DNA of 64,000 bases from Chara braunii (Eukaryota > Streptophyta > Charophyceae > Charales > Characeae), in contig BFEA01000345.1 in the NCBI GenBank assembly GCA_003427395.1, positions 580,912 to 644,911 of the forward strand, written 5' to 3'. Positions 32,970-42,765 of the stretch are shown in pieces (the first letter of the stretch is position 1; every line of letters begins with the position of its first letter). The position numbers and the translations under genes are program-made. The notes under the pieces are model-generated. The model saw only the letters and a program-made list of their open reading frames with translations, was not told where the DNA came from and did not search any database.

Positions 32970-33062
32970 TTTAACTTGACCGAGGCCGAATACAAGTGTC
33001 GCAGCCGATATGGCTGCTGCTATTGGTGCAACAACACCAAGCACACGACCTCCCAATGCTAG
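32970..33062 (+). pseudogene. Element D nucleocapsid zinc knuckle
   Basis: LTEAEYKCRSRYGC leads into CYWCNNTKHTTSQC at 33018-33059, an exact CX2CX4HX4C knuckle, followed by a stop. It survives intact while surrounding frames are broken. Confidence 0.85.
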
Positions 33063-33379
33063 GATCAAGGCAAGGAGGATGTTCGACCTCGAATCAGCTC
33101 GGGAAACCGAGCTGCGCGGGAGGTGAGGCGACTCCACCTCTCACTCAGCCAGATTTGGCCGCCTTGCTAGCGGCCTCTTACACATCTGGGGAGAATGCGA
33201 ATGTTGTGAGTCCTCGGTTCACTTACAAGGATTACGCTGTCCACTTGGTCCCACCGTTGGACCAGCGGTTCCACGTACAACAATCCGCCACATGCACGGT
33301 TTCACCACCATCGACAACCGATTCAAGCCTATCTTTGGTTCTTTTAAAAAAAGAATAGAACGATTGGTGCCTACGATCA

Positions 33380-33990
33380 CCTATCTGAAATCGAACAGAT
33401 TCTCAAACTAGTGTGATATATATGTGCTTTAGGGTACGTCATGTGTGGGGAGGCTTGTCAGTGGATAACGCAACCTTAGTGTGGACTCGGACAGTGTCTT
33501 TGTGTTAGGGTTTCATAGTGTTTTTTTTCTAGGTTACCTGATCGGACGTCCGAGACCCCCCTGACCGTCTGGGGTTGTCCGATTGGACAACTGGGCGGAC
33601 GTCCTCCCCGGGCAGTCTATCCGAGCCCGAACACCAAAAAAAAAAAAAAAAAGTCCTCATAAAAATCTGAGAAGAAAGTATGTTATATAGAAAAATGAAC
33701 TTAACAACTTTTGCCTTGGAATCATATCGAAATTCGCTGCCAATTTTAAACAATAAAATAAAATAAAATAAAAACCCTCTTTTTATACTTTTTTCTTGTT
33801 TTTTATTGCTAAAAATGGAGTTGTCTGGGCCCGGACGTTCGGGGCCCCCCTGACTGTCCGCCCAGGATGTCTTGCCATCGGACATATCATTTGTTTTTAA
33901 AAATTTTGATGAAATTCGCACCGCAATTGCCAACGAAAACGACGAATATTTGGGCCCCTGTTAACCGTATCTCAGTACCGCGACACTTGT
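33380..33990. other. AT-rich insertion between gag and protease of element D
   Basis: No coding frame. Contains an A18 tract (33635), (AAAAT)n near 33755, and two GC-rich blocks with opposed GGACGTCC/GTCCGCCC words (33541-33625 and 33825-33885) that could form long-range stems. Elements A and C have no matching segment here, so it is probably a small insertion; I saw no target duplication. Confidence 0.45.
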
Positions 33991-34093
33991 TTTTTTTCAT
34001 CTGTTAGCTCAAAGAGAAGTTTCCACTGGTGCTCCTTTCTTTAACTTTCGCTGGGGATTCGACGTCATGGTCAAGACTTGAAGAGCTCGGCCG

Positions 34094-34890
34094 TTGACGT
34101 TCGCGGACTTCCAATGGATGGCCCTTCCCCCGACCGGTGGATTGTCGAAACTGCATTGGAACGTTCTCATGGCACAATTGCGGGATTACTTGCACATTGC
34201 AATACCAGCTCCGTTGATGGACGTTGGAGTAGAGGTTGTTGACCCTCACGACTACGTTACGAAGAGCGACCACGAGTTCAAGACACAACAGTACGTCGAC
34301 ATCGAGGCGCCATTGTTGTACATACGCATTCAGATCGGAAAGGCGACCTGCAGCGCTTTAATCGATTGCGGAGCTACTCGCAACTATAGCGGCCAAGACT
34401 TTATGGTACGCGCTGGCCTTGGGCCACGCGTTCGGAGAAAGTCGCAGCCCACGCAAGTGACGTTGGCCGACAGTCAAACACACAAGTCAATCGCCCGGTG
34501 CATTGATTCCGTCCCCGTGTACTTTGCCCCGCATCCAAGCGAGGTTGTGTCCTTCAACGTTTTTGAAACCCAGTTCAACATGATTTTCGGCATGTCATGG
34601 ATGCGAAGCGAGGATCACCCGGTGAACTTCTACCGCCGCACCGTTCACGTTCGTGATCGGAACGGAGTACTAGTCCCATGGACGACGCCTCCACCTCACC
34701 CTTCGATCAGCTGCCACGTGGTGTCTGCTGCAAGCATTCGAGCTTCCATCATCAGGAGGACATTGAGGAGATGGGGGTGTGTTTTCTCCACGCCCTCCTT
34801 CCCCATGACATCTCATCGACGGACGCATCAACGGACCCACGCATCACCAAGCTTCTCGACGCCTACGGCGACGAATTTGAAGCCATGAAG
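34094..34890 (+). pseudogene. Element D aspartic protease and linker
   Basis: A 264-codon open frame: FADFQWMALPPTGGLSK, then LLYIRIQIGKATCSALIDCG (active-site Asp at 34364), NMIFGMSWM, and a linker with SSTDASTDPRITKLLDAYGDE in a shifted frame. The active-site loop reads D-C-G-A-T where element C has D-S-G-A; element E also has D-C-G-A-T, so this is probably a lineage variant and not a lesion. Confidence 0.75.
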
Positions 34891-34967
34891 TAGTACCGGA
34901 TCGGCCCATCCGCCACGAGATCATCCTCGAGGCCTGTGCCGTACCTCCGTGTGGTTGCATCCACCCC

Positions 34968-35704
34968 ATGAGCGAGGAACAGTTAAGTGTGCTATGGGCA
35001 CAACTCGACGACCTTCTGGAGAAAGGTTGGATTCGGCCTAGCTCTTCTCCATACGGCTCTCCCGTTCACTTCGTCCGGAAGACGAACAAGGACTTGCGGT
35101 TGTGCATCGATTATTGCAAGCTCAACTGGCAAACCGTCAAGAACGTCGGCCCTCTCTTGTGCATCGACGACCTTTTGGAACGGCTGGGCGGCGCCAAGTT
35201 CTTCTCCAAGCTTGACCTCAAATCGGGATATCAACAACTTGAGATCCGACAGGAAGACCGCTACAAGACCACGTTCAAGACGCGATATGGGCATTTCGAA
35301 TGACTAGTCATGCCATTTGGCCTTACGAATGCCCCGACTACATTCCAAGCGGCTATGACAACCGAGTTCCGACACATGCTGGATAAATTTGTACTCATCT
35401 ACCTCAACGATATCTTGGTGTAGAGCCGGAGTTTGGACAAGCATGTGGAGCACCTGCGCACCGTCTTGGAACAACTACGACAAGCCAAGTACGAAGCCAA
35501 CCCCGACAATTCGAATTCCAGCCGTAAGAGCTCGAGTACTTGGGCCATTTTGTGACGCCGCAACCCATCCGTCCACTCGCGGACAAGATCGAGGCCATCC
35601 GAGTATGGCCCGAGCCCACCAATACCACAAAACTTGGCTCATTCACGGGGTTGGCGGACTACTTTCAACGCTTCATCACCGGGTACTAAAGGATTGCCGC
35701 ACCA
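34968..35704 (+). pseudogene. Element D reverse transcriptase, catalytic motif altered
   Basis: MSEEQLSVLWAQLDDLLEKG and RPSSSPYGSPVHFV open the RT, followed by LRLCIDYCKLN and [16 protein letters not shown] to a TGA at 35304 that replaces Trp before MPFGLTNAP. The catalytic box reads YLNDILV then TAG (35400-35423): the first Asp of YLDD is Asn, which should abolish polymerase activity. Thumb motifs follow in broken frames (YLGHFVTPQP). Confidence 0.8.
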
Positions 35705-36180
35705 TTGACGAGATTACAATCGCCAAAGGTGCCATTCGTATTCGAGTCATTCCAAGCACTCAAGACGGCCATGCTCATGGCACCTGTCCTTAGCATCTAC
35801 GACCTCACTTTGCCAACGAGAGTGACAATTGAAGTTTTCGGCTATGGCATTGGGGCAGTCTTGGAACAACATGATGGCGACGACTGGCATCCTGTGGAGT
35901 ACTTCAGCCACAAGGTGCCTCCCATCAATTCACTTGATGATGCAAGGAAGAACGAGCATCTTGCATTCGTGATGGCTCTCAAGCCATGGCGACACTTCGT
36001 CCTTGGGCGTCGTAGGTTCACATGGGTTACTAACAACAACCCGTTGACCTACTAGAAGACGCAGGATACGGTGAGCAGCACGATCGGATGATGGATGTAC
36101 TTCATCGACCAATTTGACTTCACAAGAAAACATCTCGCCGACCTCTTCAATTGCGCAACAGATGCGCTCTCGCGAAGATC
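35705..36180 (+). pseudogene. Element D RNase H, first catalytic residue lost
   Basis: TRVTIEVFGYGIGAVLEQHD aligns with TRVTTDASGYGIGAVLEQHD of element C, so the catalytic Asp is Glu. VEYFSHKVPPINSLDDARK, WRHFVLGRRRFTWVTNNNPL and then TAG at 36053 follow. The tail (FIDQFDF, NCATDALSRRSD) is in 36095-36190. Confidence 0.8.
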
Positions 36181-37240
36181 CGATCTTTGCGCTATGACAT
36201 ATCATGCCTTTGCGTTCGACGAGGAGCGACATTTCATTCGGGACTACCAGTCCGATCCAGATTTCGCCACGCTATATGCGCAACTATCTTCTAATCACCT
36301 GCCGGCCAACCGTTATCGCATCGCTGACGGGTACTTGCTTCTCCACTTGCGAGGCAAGGACTTGTTGTGTGTCCAACGAGACCGCCGTCTTAGGACTCGC
36401 CTTCTCTCTGAGTACCACGACTTGCGACTTGCGGACCATTTCGGAGTGAATCGCACTATTGCACGACTTCGGCAACGATTCCGGTGGCCGGACCTCATCA
36501 CCGATGTCACTTGGTGTTGCGACTCTCATTACGAAGCAAGCCCTGCAACCGCAATCCTTTCGGTGAGTTGCGTCCGATGCCTATCCCATGGGAACCCGAC
36601 CTCTCTATTGCCATGGACGTCAGCGGTTCGTTTCCCCTTGACCGCCTCGGGCACGACGACATCCTTACAGTTGTTGACCTATTGAGTAAATACACGTGAT
36701 TTCTCCCTTGCTACACAACCACTCCCGAAATTACGCGCCTCTTGCACACCGGCTAGATTTGTAGCCTCGGCGTACCGGAAAACAATGTCAGCGATCGCGA
36801 CACTCGCTTTATGTTGGCATTCTGGACTTTTCTCATGCAGGAATCCGACACCAAGGTGAAACCAAGTTCGGCTTGGGATCCACAAACAGATGGGCAAACG
36901 GAGCGGGCACATCAAACCGCTCAACTGATGCTTCGTACGCTCATCCGTCCTGGTGAGAAGGATTGGGTTGACCGCCTCCCCGACATCGAGTTCGCCTACA
37001 ACACTTTGTTGCATCCGTCGATCGGCGTGACTCCATTCGTGTTGCCCTACAGTGTCCGGAAAGGCGTATCTTCACTAATCTTTCCTGCAACGACCAACCG
37101 ACATAGAAGCCGCTTGCTCTTGCTTCCGTCTAGAAGTGCAGGAAATTGCTGGCTCAAGCCCGCGCGAACATGCAAAAGGCTAAGTCTGCATGCAGCAGCA
37201 AGCCAACAGGCGTCATGTGCCATGTCCCATCCGCGTCGGT
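36181..37240 (+). pseudogene. Element D integrase zinc-binding and core domains
   Basis: Frame 36095-36685 contains the zinc-binding part (LLSEYHDLRLADHFGVNRTI) with a degenerate second Cys pair (CCDSHYEA). The core has AMDVSGSFP (first Asp, near 36612), SDRDTRFM (second Asp, near 36800) and QTDGQTERAHQ (Glu, near 36900), then IRPGEKDWVDRLPDIEFAYN. All three catalytic residues remain, spread over three frames. Confidence 0.8.
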
Positions 37241-37670
37241 GATCTGGTTTGGGTCTTCGCGGAAGAATTTGCACTCGAACAGGACGTTTTGTGCAAACTA
37301 CTCCCCAAGTGGTTTGGACCATGACCCGTAACATCAGCCGCAGGCGATGAGCCCAATGGCCCTTGATTTGTGATCAACATTCCCCCACATCTGACGGTCC
37401 ATCCATTCTTTCACGCCTCGAAGCTGGCGACATACACACCAGCTAAGAGCGACAACTTCCCGGGCCGACGATCGCAAGACGCTCGATCTATGGATGGTCA
37501 TTAGGAAATTGAGCACGTCATCACGGATCGCAAGTACGGCAGCAAGCCTCGACAGTACAAAGTTACCTTCAAAGCATGCGATCCCGACGACACTCGATGG
37601 ATTTCAGGAGCAGATTTGAAAGCATCCGCACCGCTGATCTACGCTTACTACGAACAACAAAGGTTAGCCA
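37241..37670 (+). pseudogene. Element D integrase C-terminus and chromodomain
   Basis: Fragments of the GPY/F module (LPKWFGP near 37300, with TGA for Trp) and HLTVHPFFHASKLATYTP precede EIEHVITDRKYGSKPRQYKV and TRWISGADLKASAPL, a chromodomain at about 37504-37650. The frames are broken by several stops. Confidence 0.75.
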
Positions 37671-37759
37671 AGGAAGTTTCACGACCTGCCCCTCTCACTT
37701 GGACTTTGGTCCCTCCTTGAGACAGGCAACTTCGCTCTCGCAAGTAAGCTCGGTCTCTC

Positions 37760-37772
37760 AAGGAGGGGGTGG
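37760..37772 (+). other. Polypurine tract of element D
   Basis: AAGGAGGGGGTGG directly before the LTR start TGTGGC at 37773, closely like the tract of element C. Confidence 0.85.
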
Positions 37773-38396
37773 TGTGGCGTACTGCGCAGCCACACGGGCC
37801 TGGAGGGACCGAACAGACGGAAATAAGGGCCATACAAGCCTTGTGTCGTCTCAGCCTAAAAGCCTGAAAACGAGGGCCATTTTCAAGCCCTCATAAAGTC
37901 GACCTGCCCTGAAACTAAGGCGCCAGACCAGGGTTCAGCACATGCCATTTTGGGCCTGTTTCAAGACAACCTTTGGTTGAACTTCAATGCCAGGGTCTGG
38001 CACGTTCCGGCATTGGCAAGAGCAGCCCCCCGGATGGGCCCGCACTATATAGAACTGACCCGCCCTGCAGGCTGCAGGTAGTCACGAGGACTTCCCAGGC
38101 AGTTCATGGGCACTTTACGTGCAAAAGGCAGGAGGTAGTCTTTAGGATTCGACAGCAACACTCTAGAGGAGCGCTGCAATAGTAATAGTAGCGTTAGGAG
38201 TAATCTTCAACGCTGTGCGCTATTAGGAGCTAGAGTAGCATTGGAGAGAGAGAGAGGGTTGGCGGAGGCCAGGGAGACTTACCTCTGGTGCCATAGCTCC
38301 AACTTCGTCTTCGATGTACTTGCAACAAGGCGGCACCTTTACAGGTTAGTACCGGACTGAGAGAGAGAGAGAGTTCTTCTTCCTCTTCTAAGTCCA
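37773..38396 (+). repeat. 3' LTR of element D, first part
   Basis: TGTGGCGTACTGCGCAGCC start, then GGGCC/AGGCTGAAA modules, GCGCTG words and short (GA)n tracts. Broken at AAGTCCA|TGTTATGATC where the LTR of element E begins. The D solo LTR shows the unbroken sequence AAGTCCATCTCTTC. Confidence 0.8.
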
Positions 38397-38571
38397 TGTT
38401 ATGATCATGACCAATTTCGAGATACACATTCATCAGATAGTACAATGGCGTCCAATTGCATAAAGAAATGAATGAACTTGAGAGGAGAGAGAAGGTTAGA
38501 AGAAGAAGTAAAAAAGAAGAAGAAGATTATGTATACAAGCATAAACAAATGATAAAGCTCTTCTTCTTCGC
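38397..38571 (-). repeat. 3' LTR of element E, terminal part
   Basis: Matches 52004-52178 almost base for base (TTTCGAGATACACATTCATC and the GAAGAAGAAG-rich run). Match is lost after CTTCTTCTTC at 38571. About 80 bp of the LTR, present at 52179-52258, are missing at the break. Confidence 0.8.
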
Positions 38572-38862
38572 GGTTCGGAGAGGACTCGAGTACCGCTGAC
38601 ATGTTTTGCTCAGTGGGGAAGTTTCACTCTATTGAATATACAAGGAATTGAAGGTAGTATTTTACTTGTGTTAAGCAGCTGTGTATCAGAGACACGGTTG
38701 GGGTTCAACAAAGGGATGGCTATTCCCAGTGATCCCCTTTCACGACGAGCTTGTGTCTTCGCAACGAGTTCTTCACTACGAGTCTCTTCAACGACGTTGA
38801 ATAAGTGGTGTCCATCTCGTTGTGGACTTCCCCTTTTCTTTAGGCTTTCGAAGAACGATAAA
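38572..38862. other. Left edge of the block inserted in the E LTR, not identified
   Basis: Contains a short frame (GFNKGMAIPSDPLSRRACVF) that reads like protein but that I cannot assign. It could be organellar like its right neighbour or nuclear. Confidence 0.3.
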
Positions 38863-39066
38863 AATTGTTAGAATTTTATGAAAGAGTTTCGGGAGCAAGA
38901 ATGCATGCTAGTTATATACGACAAGGTGGAGAATTTTATGAAAGAGTTTTGGGAGCAAGAATGCATGTTGGTTATGTACGACCAGATGGAATTGCACAAG
39001 ATTTACACGGGTTTAAGCGAAGATATTTTTTTCTTTTCACGACAATTCACTTCTCGTATAGACAAA
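38863..39066 (+). pseudogene. nad7: Mitochondrial nad7 fragment with an in-frame 60-bp duplication
   Basis: KLLEFYERVSGARMHASYIR, then a second copy EFYERVLGARMHVGYVRPDG and IAQDL, match subunit 7 (49-kDa type) of mitochondrial complex I. The 60-bp unit at 38871-38930 is repeated at 38931-38990. A frameshift after IAQDL moves the next conserved part (GLSEDIFFFSRQFTSRID) to another phase. Too short and broken to function; a nuclear copy of mitochondrial DNA. Local AT content is far above the surrounding retrotransposons. Confidence 0.85.
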
Positions 39067-39309
39067 GTGTCTATCTTTTATCTATGTTCTTTATATTTAG
39101 TAATTATTTTATCAATACAAAATCACAATATTTACAATAAACAGTTTTAGTATGTTTACAATACTTGTTCTAAACATATTTTGTATGGTATAAATATGCA
39201 GATCATATTATAGGTATCCAATATATGATAATCTTTGATTCAATCTGTTTTCCCAATAGAAAACAATTATGAATAAATAGAAAGTGTAATTCTTCTTTTT
39301 TCTTTGTCG

Positions 39310-39355
39310 AGGGATATAACTCAGCGGTAGAGTGCCACCTTGACATGGTGGAAAT
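39310..39355 (+). pseudogene. trnV-GAC: Partial plastid-type trnV-GAC
   Basis: AGGGATATAACTCAGCGGTA followed by the anticodon arm CCACCTTGACATGGTGG matches plastid tRNA-Val(GAC) from the acceptor stem through the anticodon arm. The variable loop, T arm and 3' acceptor strand are missing, so it cannot fold as a tRNA. Confidence 0.75.
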
Positions 39356-39548
39356 TGAGTCTGCAGTGCGCTCCAGGTGTGTTAGGTCCATATTAGACTT
39401 AGGTTCGTCAGTAATCAACGTAAATACAAAGAAGACGTTGCTTCGTGCCTTTCCACATCTGGTACTTTGTGATGATTATATTGAAAAACATAGAAGTCGC
39501 GCATGTTTTTCACATCGTTGATAATAGAGACTATCATGGTAGAATCAG

Positions 39549-39610
39549 TGACTGAGGTGAAGTCTTAACAAGGTAGCCATAGGGAAACCTGCGGTTGGAT
39601 TGATTCCTTT
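39549..39610 (+). pseudogene. rrn18: 3' end of mitochondrial small-subunit rRNA (rrn18)
   Basis: GACTGAGGTGAAGTCTTAAC, AAGGTAGCCATAGGGAAACC and TGCGGTTGGATTGATTCC align with the last ~60 bases of the small-subunit rRNA. The ending GGATTGATTCC resembles plant mitochondrial rrn18 (GGATTGAATCC); plastid 16S has GGATCACCTCC. Only the terminal helix-45 region is present. Confidence 0.75.
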
Positions 39611-39751
39611 CCAATATACATACCCATGTTTGATTTAATGTATTGCTTCATTTCTTAATTGTATTGAATATAGTATTGTATTAATATCAATGAATTTAAC
39701 TTAATTCATTGGATTTTTATTTTTCATACCAACAAAAAAAAAACCTTCAAT

Positions 39752-39825
39752 TGCCTACTATTGGACTTGAACCAACGACTCTTGCCTTATGAAAGCAATA
39801 CTCTAACCACTAAGTTAAGTAAGCA
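39752..39825 (-). tRNA. trnM-CAU: Organelle-type trnM-CAU (elongator), structurally intact
   Basis: 74 bases on the minus strand. Acceptor TGCTTAC pairs with GTAGGCA (one G-U); the anticodon loop TTCATAA carries CAU in a TTGCT/GGCAA stem; the T arm is GTTGG-TTCAAGT-CCAAT. It resembles plastid trnM-CAU. It sits among broken organellar fragments, so it is a transferred copy; no CCA end or nuclear promoter evidence is visible, and expression is doubtful. Confidence 0.8.
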
Positions 39826-39863
39826 TGATTCTTTTTTATTTGAGCAATATTAATCAACTTTGT

Positions 39864-39938
39864 TAATATACGACGTAAATGATGGTTGGAAAAATACACA
39901 CCAAACATATCCCATACTTCTCGTTCCCACGAACCAGC
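39864..39938 (-). pseudogene. nad9: Mitochondrial nad9 fragment fused to ndhJ
   Basis: The minus strand reads [17 protein letters not shown] then LRRILT, the signature of mitochondrial complex I subunit 9 ([11 protein letters not shown]). The plastid homologue has [10 protein letters not shown] instead. It follows the ndhJ part directly on the same strand but in a different frame. Only ~25 codons are left. Confidence 0.75.
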
Positions 39939-39939
39939 T

Positions 39940-40119
39940 GTCGGAAATATAGTCTTTACGCATAGGCCAACCAAGCAAAGTTTCAGGCATTAAAATACGC
40001 TATAAAGAAGGATGACTTTCGTATATTATTCCTAACATATCATAAGATTCTCTTTCTTGAAAGTTAGAAGTTTTCCAAACCCAAAATACCGAAGTTAATT
40101 TTGCATGCAATCTTGGTAC
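39940..40119 (-). pseudogene. ndhJ: Plastid ndhJ fragment
   Basis: From 40119 on the minus strand: [59 protein letters not shown]. This is the C-terminal half of plastid NADH dehydrogenase-like subunit J. One in-frame stop and truncation on both sides mark it as a nuclear copy of plastid DNA. Confidence 0.85.
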
Positions 40120-40130
40120 TAGTACTTTAG

Positions 40131-40307
40131 AGCAATTCGTATTTCGCCGAAACCTGGGAAGAACGAAAAGCGTCCACTGGGAGTATCATGCTTTCAGGAC
40201 AGGATCGTACAATAAGTTTTTTTAGAATGATCTTAGACCCTATTTTGAACCTCGCTTTTCCACTTATTCACATGACTTTTGAATTGCTTTCAAAAGTGAC
40301 TAAATAA
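40131..40307 (+). other. Short open frame in the organellar block, unidentified
   Basis: Frame without a clear start: [18 protein letters not shown], then FFRMILDPILNLAFPLIHMT and FELLSKVTK before TAA at 40305. The AT-rich composition continues that of the organellar fragments beside it, so it may be another organellar gene end, but I cannot name it. Confidence 0.3.
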
Positions 40308-41810
40308 AAATATAATTATATTCTCTATTATTAATTATTCTATTCATGAATATTGCCCTTATTGAGAGCTATACCCATCACATATGGGGACAACCCACTC
40401 ACCGGTGGGACAAAAGGAGGAGGATGTACAACGGGCCAGGAACCGAGCCCAGACGGTGATGGTGCCACCTGCATTCGCTCGACTAACACAACCATACTCT
40501 ATTGGATGTACTGTAAGATCTCCATCTGGTGATCTTGCATCTCTACTATACTTAACAAGACCTTTCGTATGGTCCTCACATCATCCATCTTTGCTGGGTC
40601 CATCTCCTCTAACTAACTAATGTCCTCTTGCCTTCGCTGCATCCTGGCTCTTCTTCTAATCATTCTCTCTTTTTGTGCCTTAATCTCTCTTAAATCCTTT
40701 TGTAGCTGTCTCACGATCTATTTTTAGTTTGACTAGTTCTCGAACAGAATGCACAAATGAACAGAAAACAGTTCTAGTATGCTGTCTGTCATATGTTAAT
40801 GGCAGTACATCTGACTAATCAAAATAAAAATAGCATCATTTGTTTGGTGTGTTTGCAGCATGGGATCTTACTCAAACTTATCACTTGGAATCTACCCCTT
40901 CCCCAATTCCCTTTGATTGTCACTTGATTAGCGTCCCTGAGCAATCCGGTTTGGCGTGCGTGACTAAAGGTGTGCACACGGCCCACCCCTGTGCCCCGAG
41001 TAGCTGCTGAGCTGGCCAACCCTGCACTGTGTTCGCGTGCAGCGAGCCTTACACCGATTGGCTGATCCAGAGGCTATTTAATGACCGCCCCCAAGTGTCA
41101 TCAGGAATTATTTTACGTCTCAGCAGGGCGACGATCACAACCAATGGTTTCCCCAGCCGGTGTTTATTTGTAGATGCTCGGTACTCGTCTCTCCCATAGG
41201 GCTGGCCTGCCCTTCAATACCCATTCTATGAGCGCAGAAAGCAGACAAGGACAAAGCAACAAAGCATGTGTGCTCTACTCTCGGTGGGGTCGCATGGTGG
41301 CCGTGACCCAGTGCTCTGCCTAGGGCCCTTTAGAAAACACTGCCCTCTCCTTTCAGAAGCTCCACGTGAACAATGCCGACTCTCAAGGTTGAGTGCACAC
41401 GACACCTCACATGAGAGGACTCTCAAGAAGGAACTCACAACCTCACGATAAGAAGTGATGAAGAGGGTAGATAAGGTTAAGAGCAACGTACCTCATTATA
41501 GCTGCCCCCAACCACAAATATTCTCACCAGATGACCTGATGGCGATTGTGATGACCGGTCACTGCATCGACACAACCAGCATTATCTCGCCATTCCACCT
41601 CAGCATCAACCAACCACCATATAGTTCTCATCACACTGCGAACACCCAATATACACACCGTAGCCTTCTTGGAGATTCCCCTCTCCTCCTGGGTCGCCAC
41701 ACTTGTCTCCGCCCTCCTCACTACACACCGTCTATGACCAGACTCACCAAGCAGACCGCATGTATGTACCGCATAGGCAGAAGACAAGCGCCAGATGAGC
41801 ACAACGTACC
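40308..41810. other. No gene recognised; probable leader of a truncated retrotransposon
   Basis: AT-rich to about 40370, then mixed composition. The minus-strand primer binding site at 41811-41825 would make the sequence below it a leader, but no gag follows. Confidence 0.4.
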
Positions 41811-41825
41811 ACAACTGTGATACCA
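41811..41825 (-). other. Primer binding site of a truncated LTR element
   Basis: Minus strand reads TGGTATCACAGTTGT four bases after CTTCCTTGCA. It differs from the A-type site after the eighth base, so it may be a decayed initiator-Met site or use another primer. Confidence 0.6.
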
Positions 41826-41828
41826 AAT

Positions 41829-42765
41829 TGCAAGGAAGATGAGCAATAGCGAACATCAGCAATGAAACAACATCATACACATAAGACCAGATTGTCGTGA
41901 CCTCGAACCAAGAGCAAAATCGCATCACGAGTTTCACCAAATAAGAGCACACCAAAAGCTCATAATTAACAATGCTGGAATAGTCTCATCATCATCATCA
42001 ACGAAGAACCAATGTTGATATCCTATCTGGCGCTCGCCGCCCAGACTACAGATGGCAGATCCTATCTAGCCTAGACTACAATGCCGAAGATGACGACAAC
42101 AACTCTCTCGAAGTACGAGCAGATAACGACCAATGCCGCACGCTTCCAGCACCAGGTATGTCATCACTCACAACCTCGTTCCCCAACACAGATGCCACAT
42201 GCACCCAAGGACCACCCTGCGCCACACCCAGCTCACAACAGCGGAGCTCGACTATGGCTGCCTGCTCCTTCCAGCTTGCCCGTGAGCGCGTGAGCGCTGG
42301 CCAGCTTCAGCGCAGCAGCGCTTGCGCAGCATGCAGCCAGCACCCGAAGGTCGAATGCTGAGGCAGGCCCTTTGCTATGCGGAAGTGGCCTGCCTGCGTT
42401 CTGTCCCAGGCTGCGCTGGGCCTTTCCCAAGAAGCTTCTGGTAGGCCCCGATAGGATGAGGCCCAGTCCAAACAACTCGGGCCGTGGGCCTGTGGTGGTT
42501 GCTTGCATCCAATTGTCATCGGCTTGTGTCTGGCCCATGTCTCGTATCCAGCCCAGGGCGTGCCTTTGATTCATGCAAAGAGGCGACCCAGGGCCTAGGT
42601 TCTCTCAACCAACTGGCGATGCACAACTGCCTGAATTCCCTTAGTTGCGTGGTGGCCAAAATTCAGGGTCCTTAGGCCCTTGTCGAGCCTGCCTTCACTT
42701 AGGGCGGCCGACGTGCTGCTTGGCAAGGCCTGAAAGGGGCACGTAGGGGCTTTAGTCTCGCAATC
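41829..42765 (-). repeat. LTR-like segment preceding the primer binding site at 41811
   Basis: Ends CTTCCTTGCA like LTR A and is rich in GCGCTGGCC words. Its outer end abuts the 3' LTR of element E at about 42765, so the start of this LTR is lost or lies in that junction. Confidence 0.5.
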
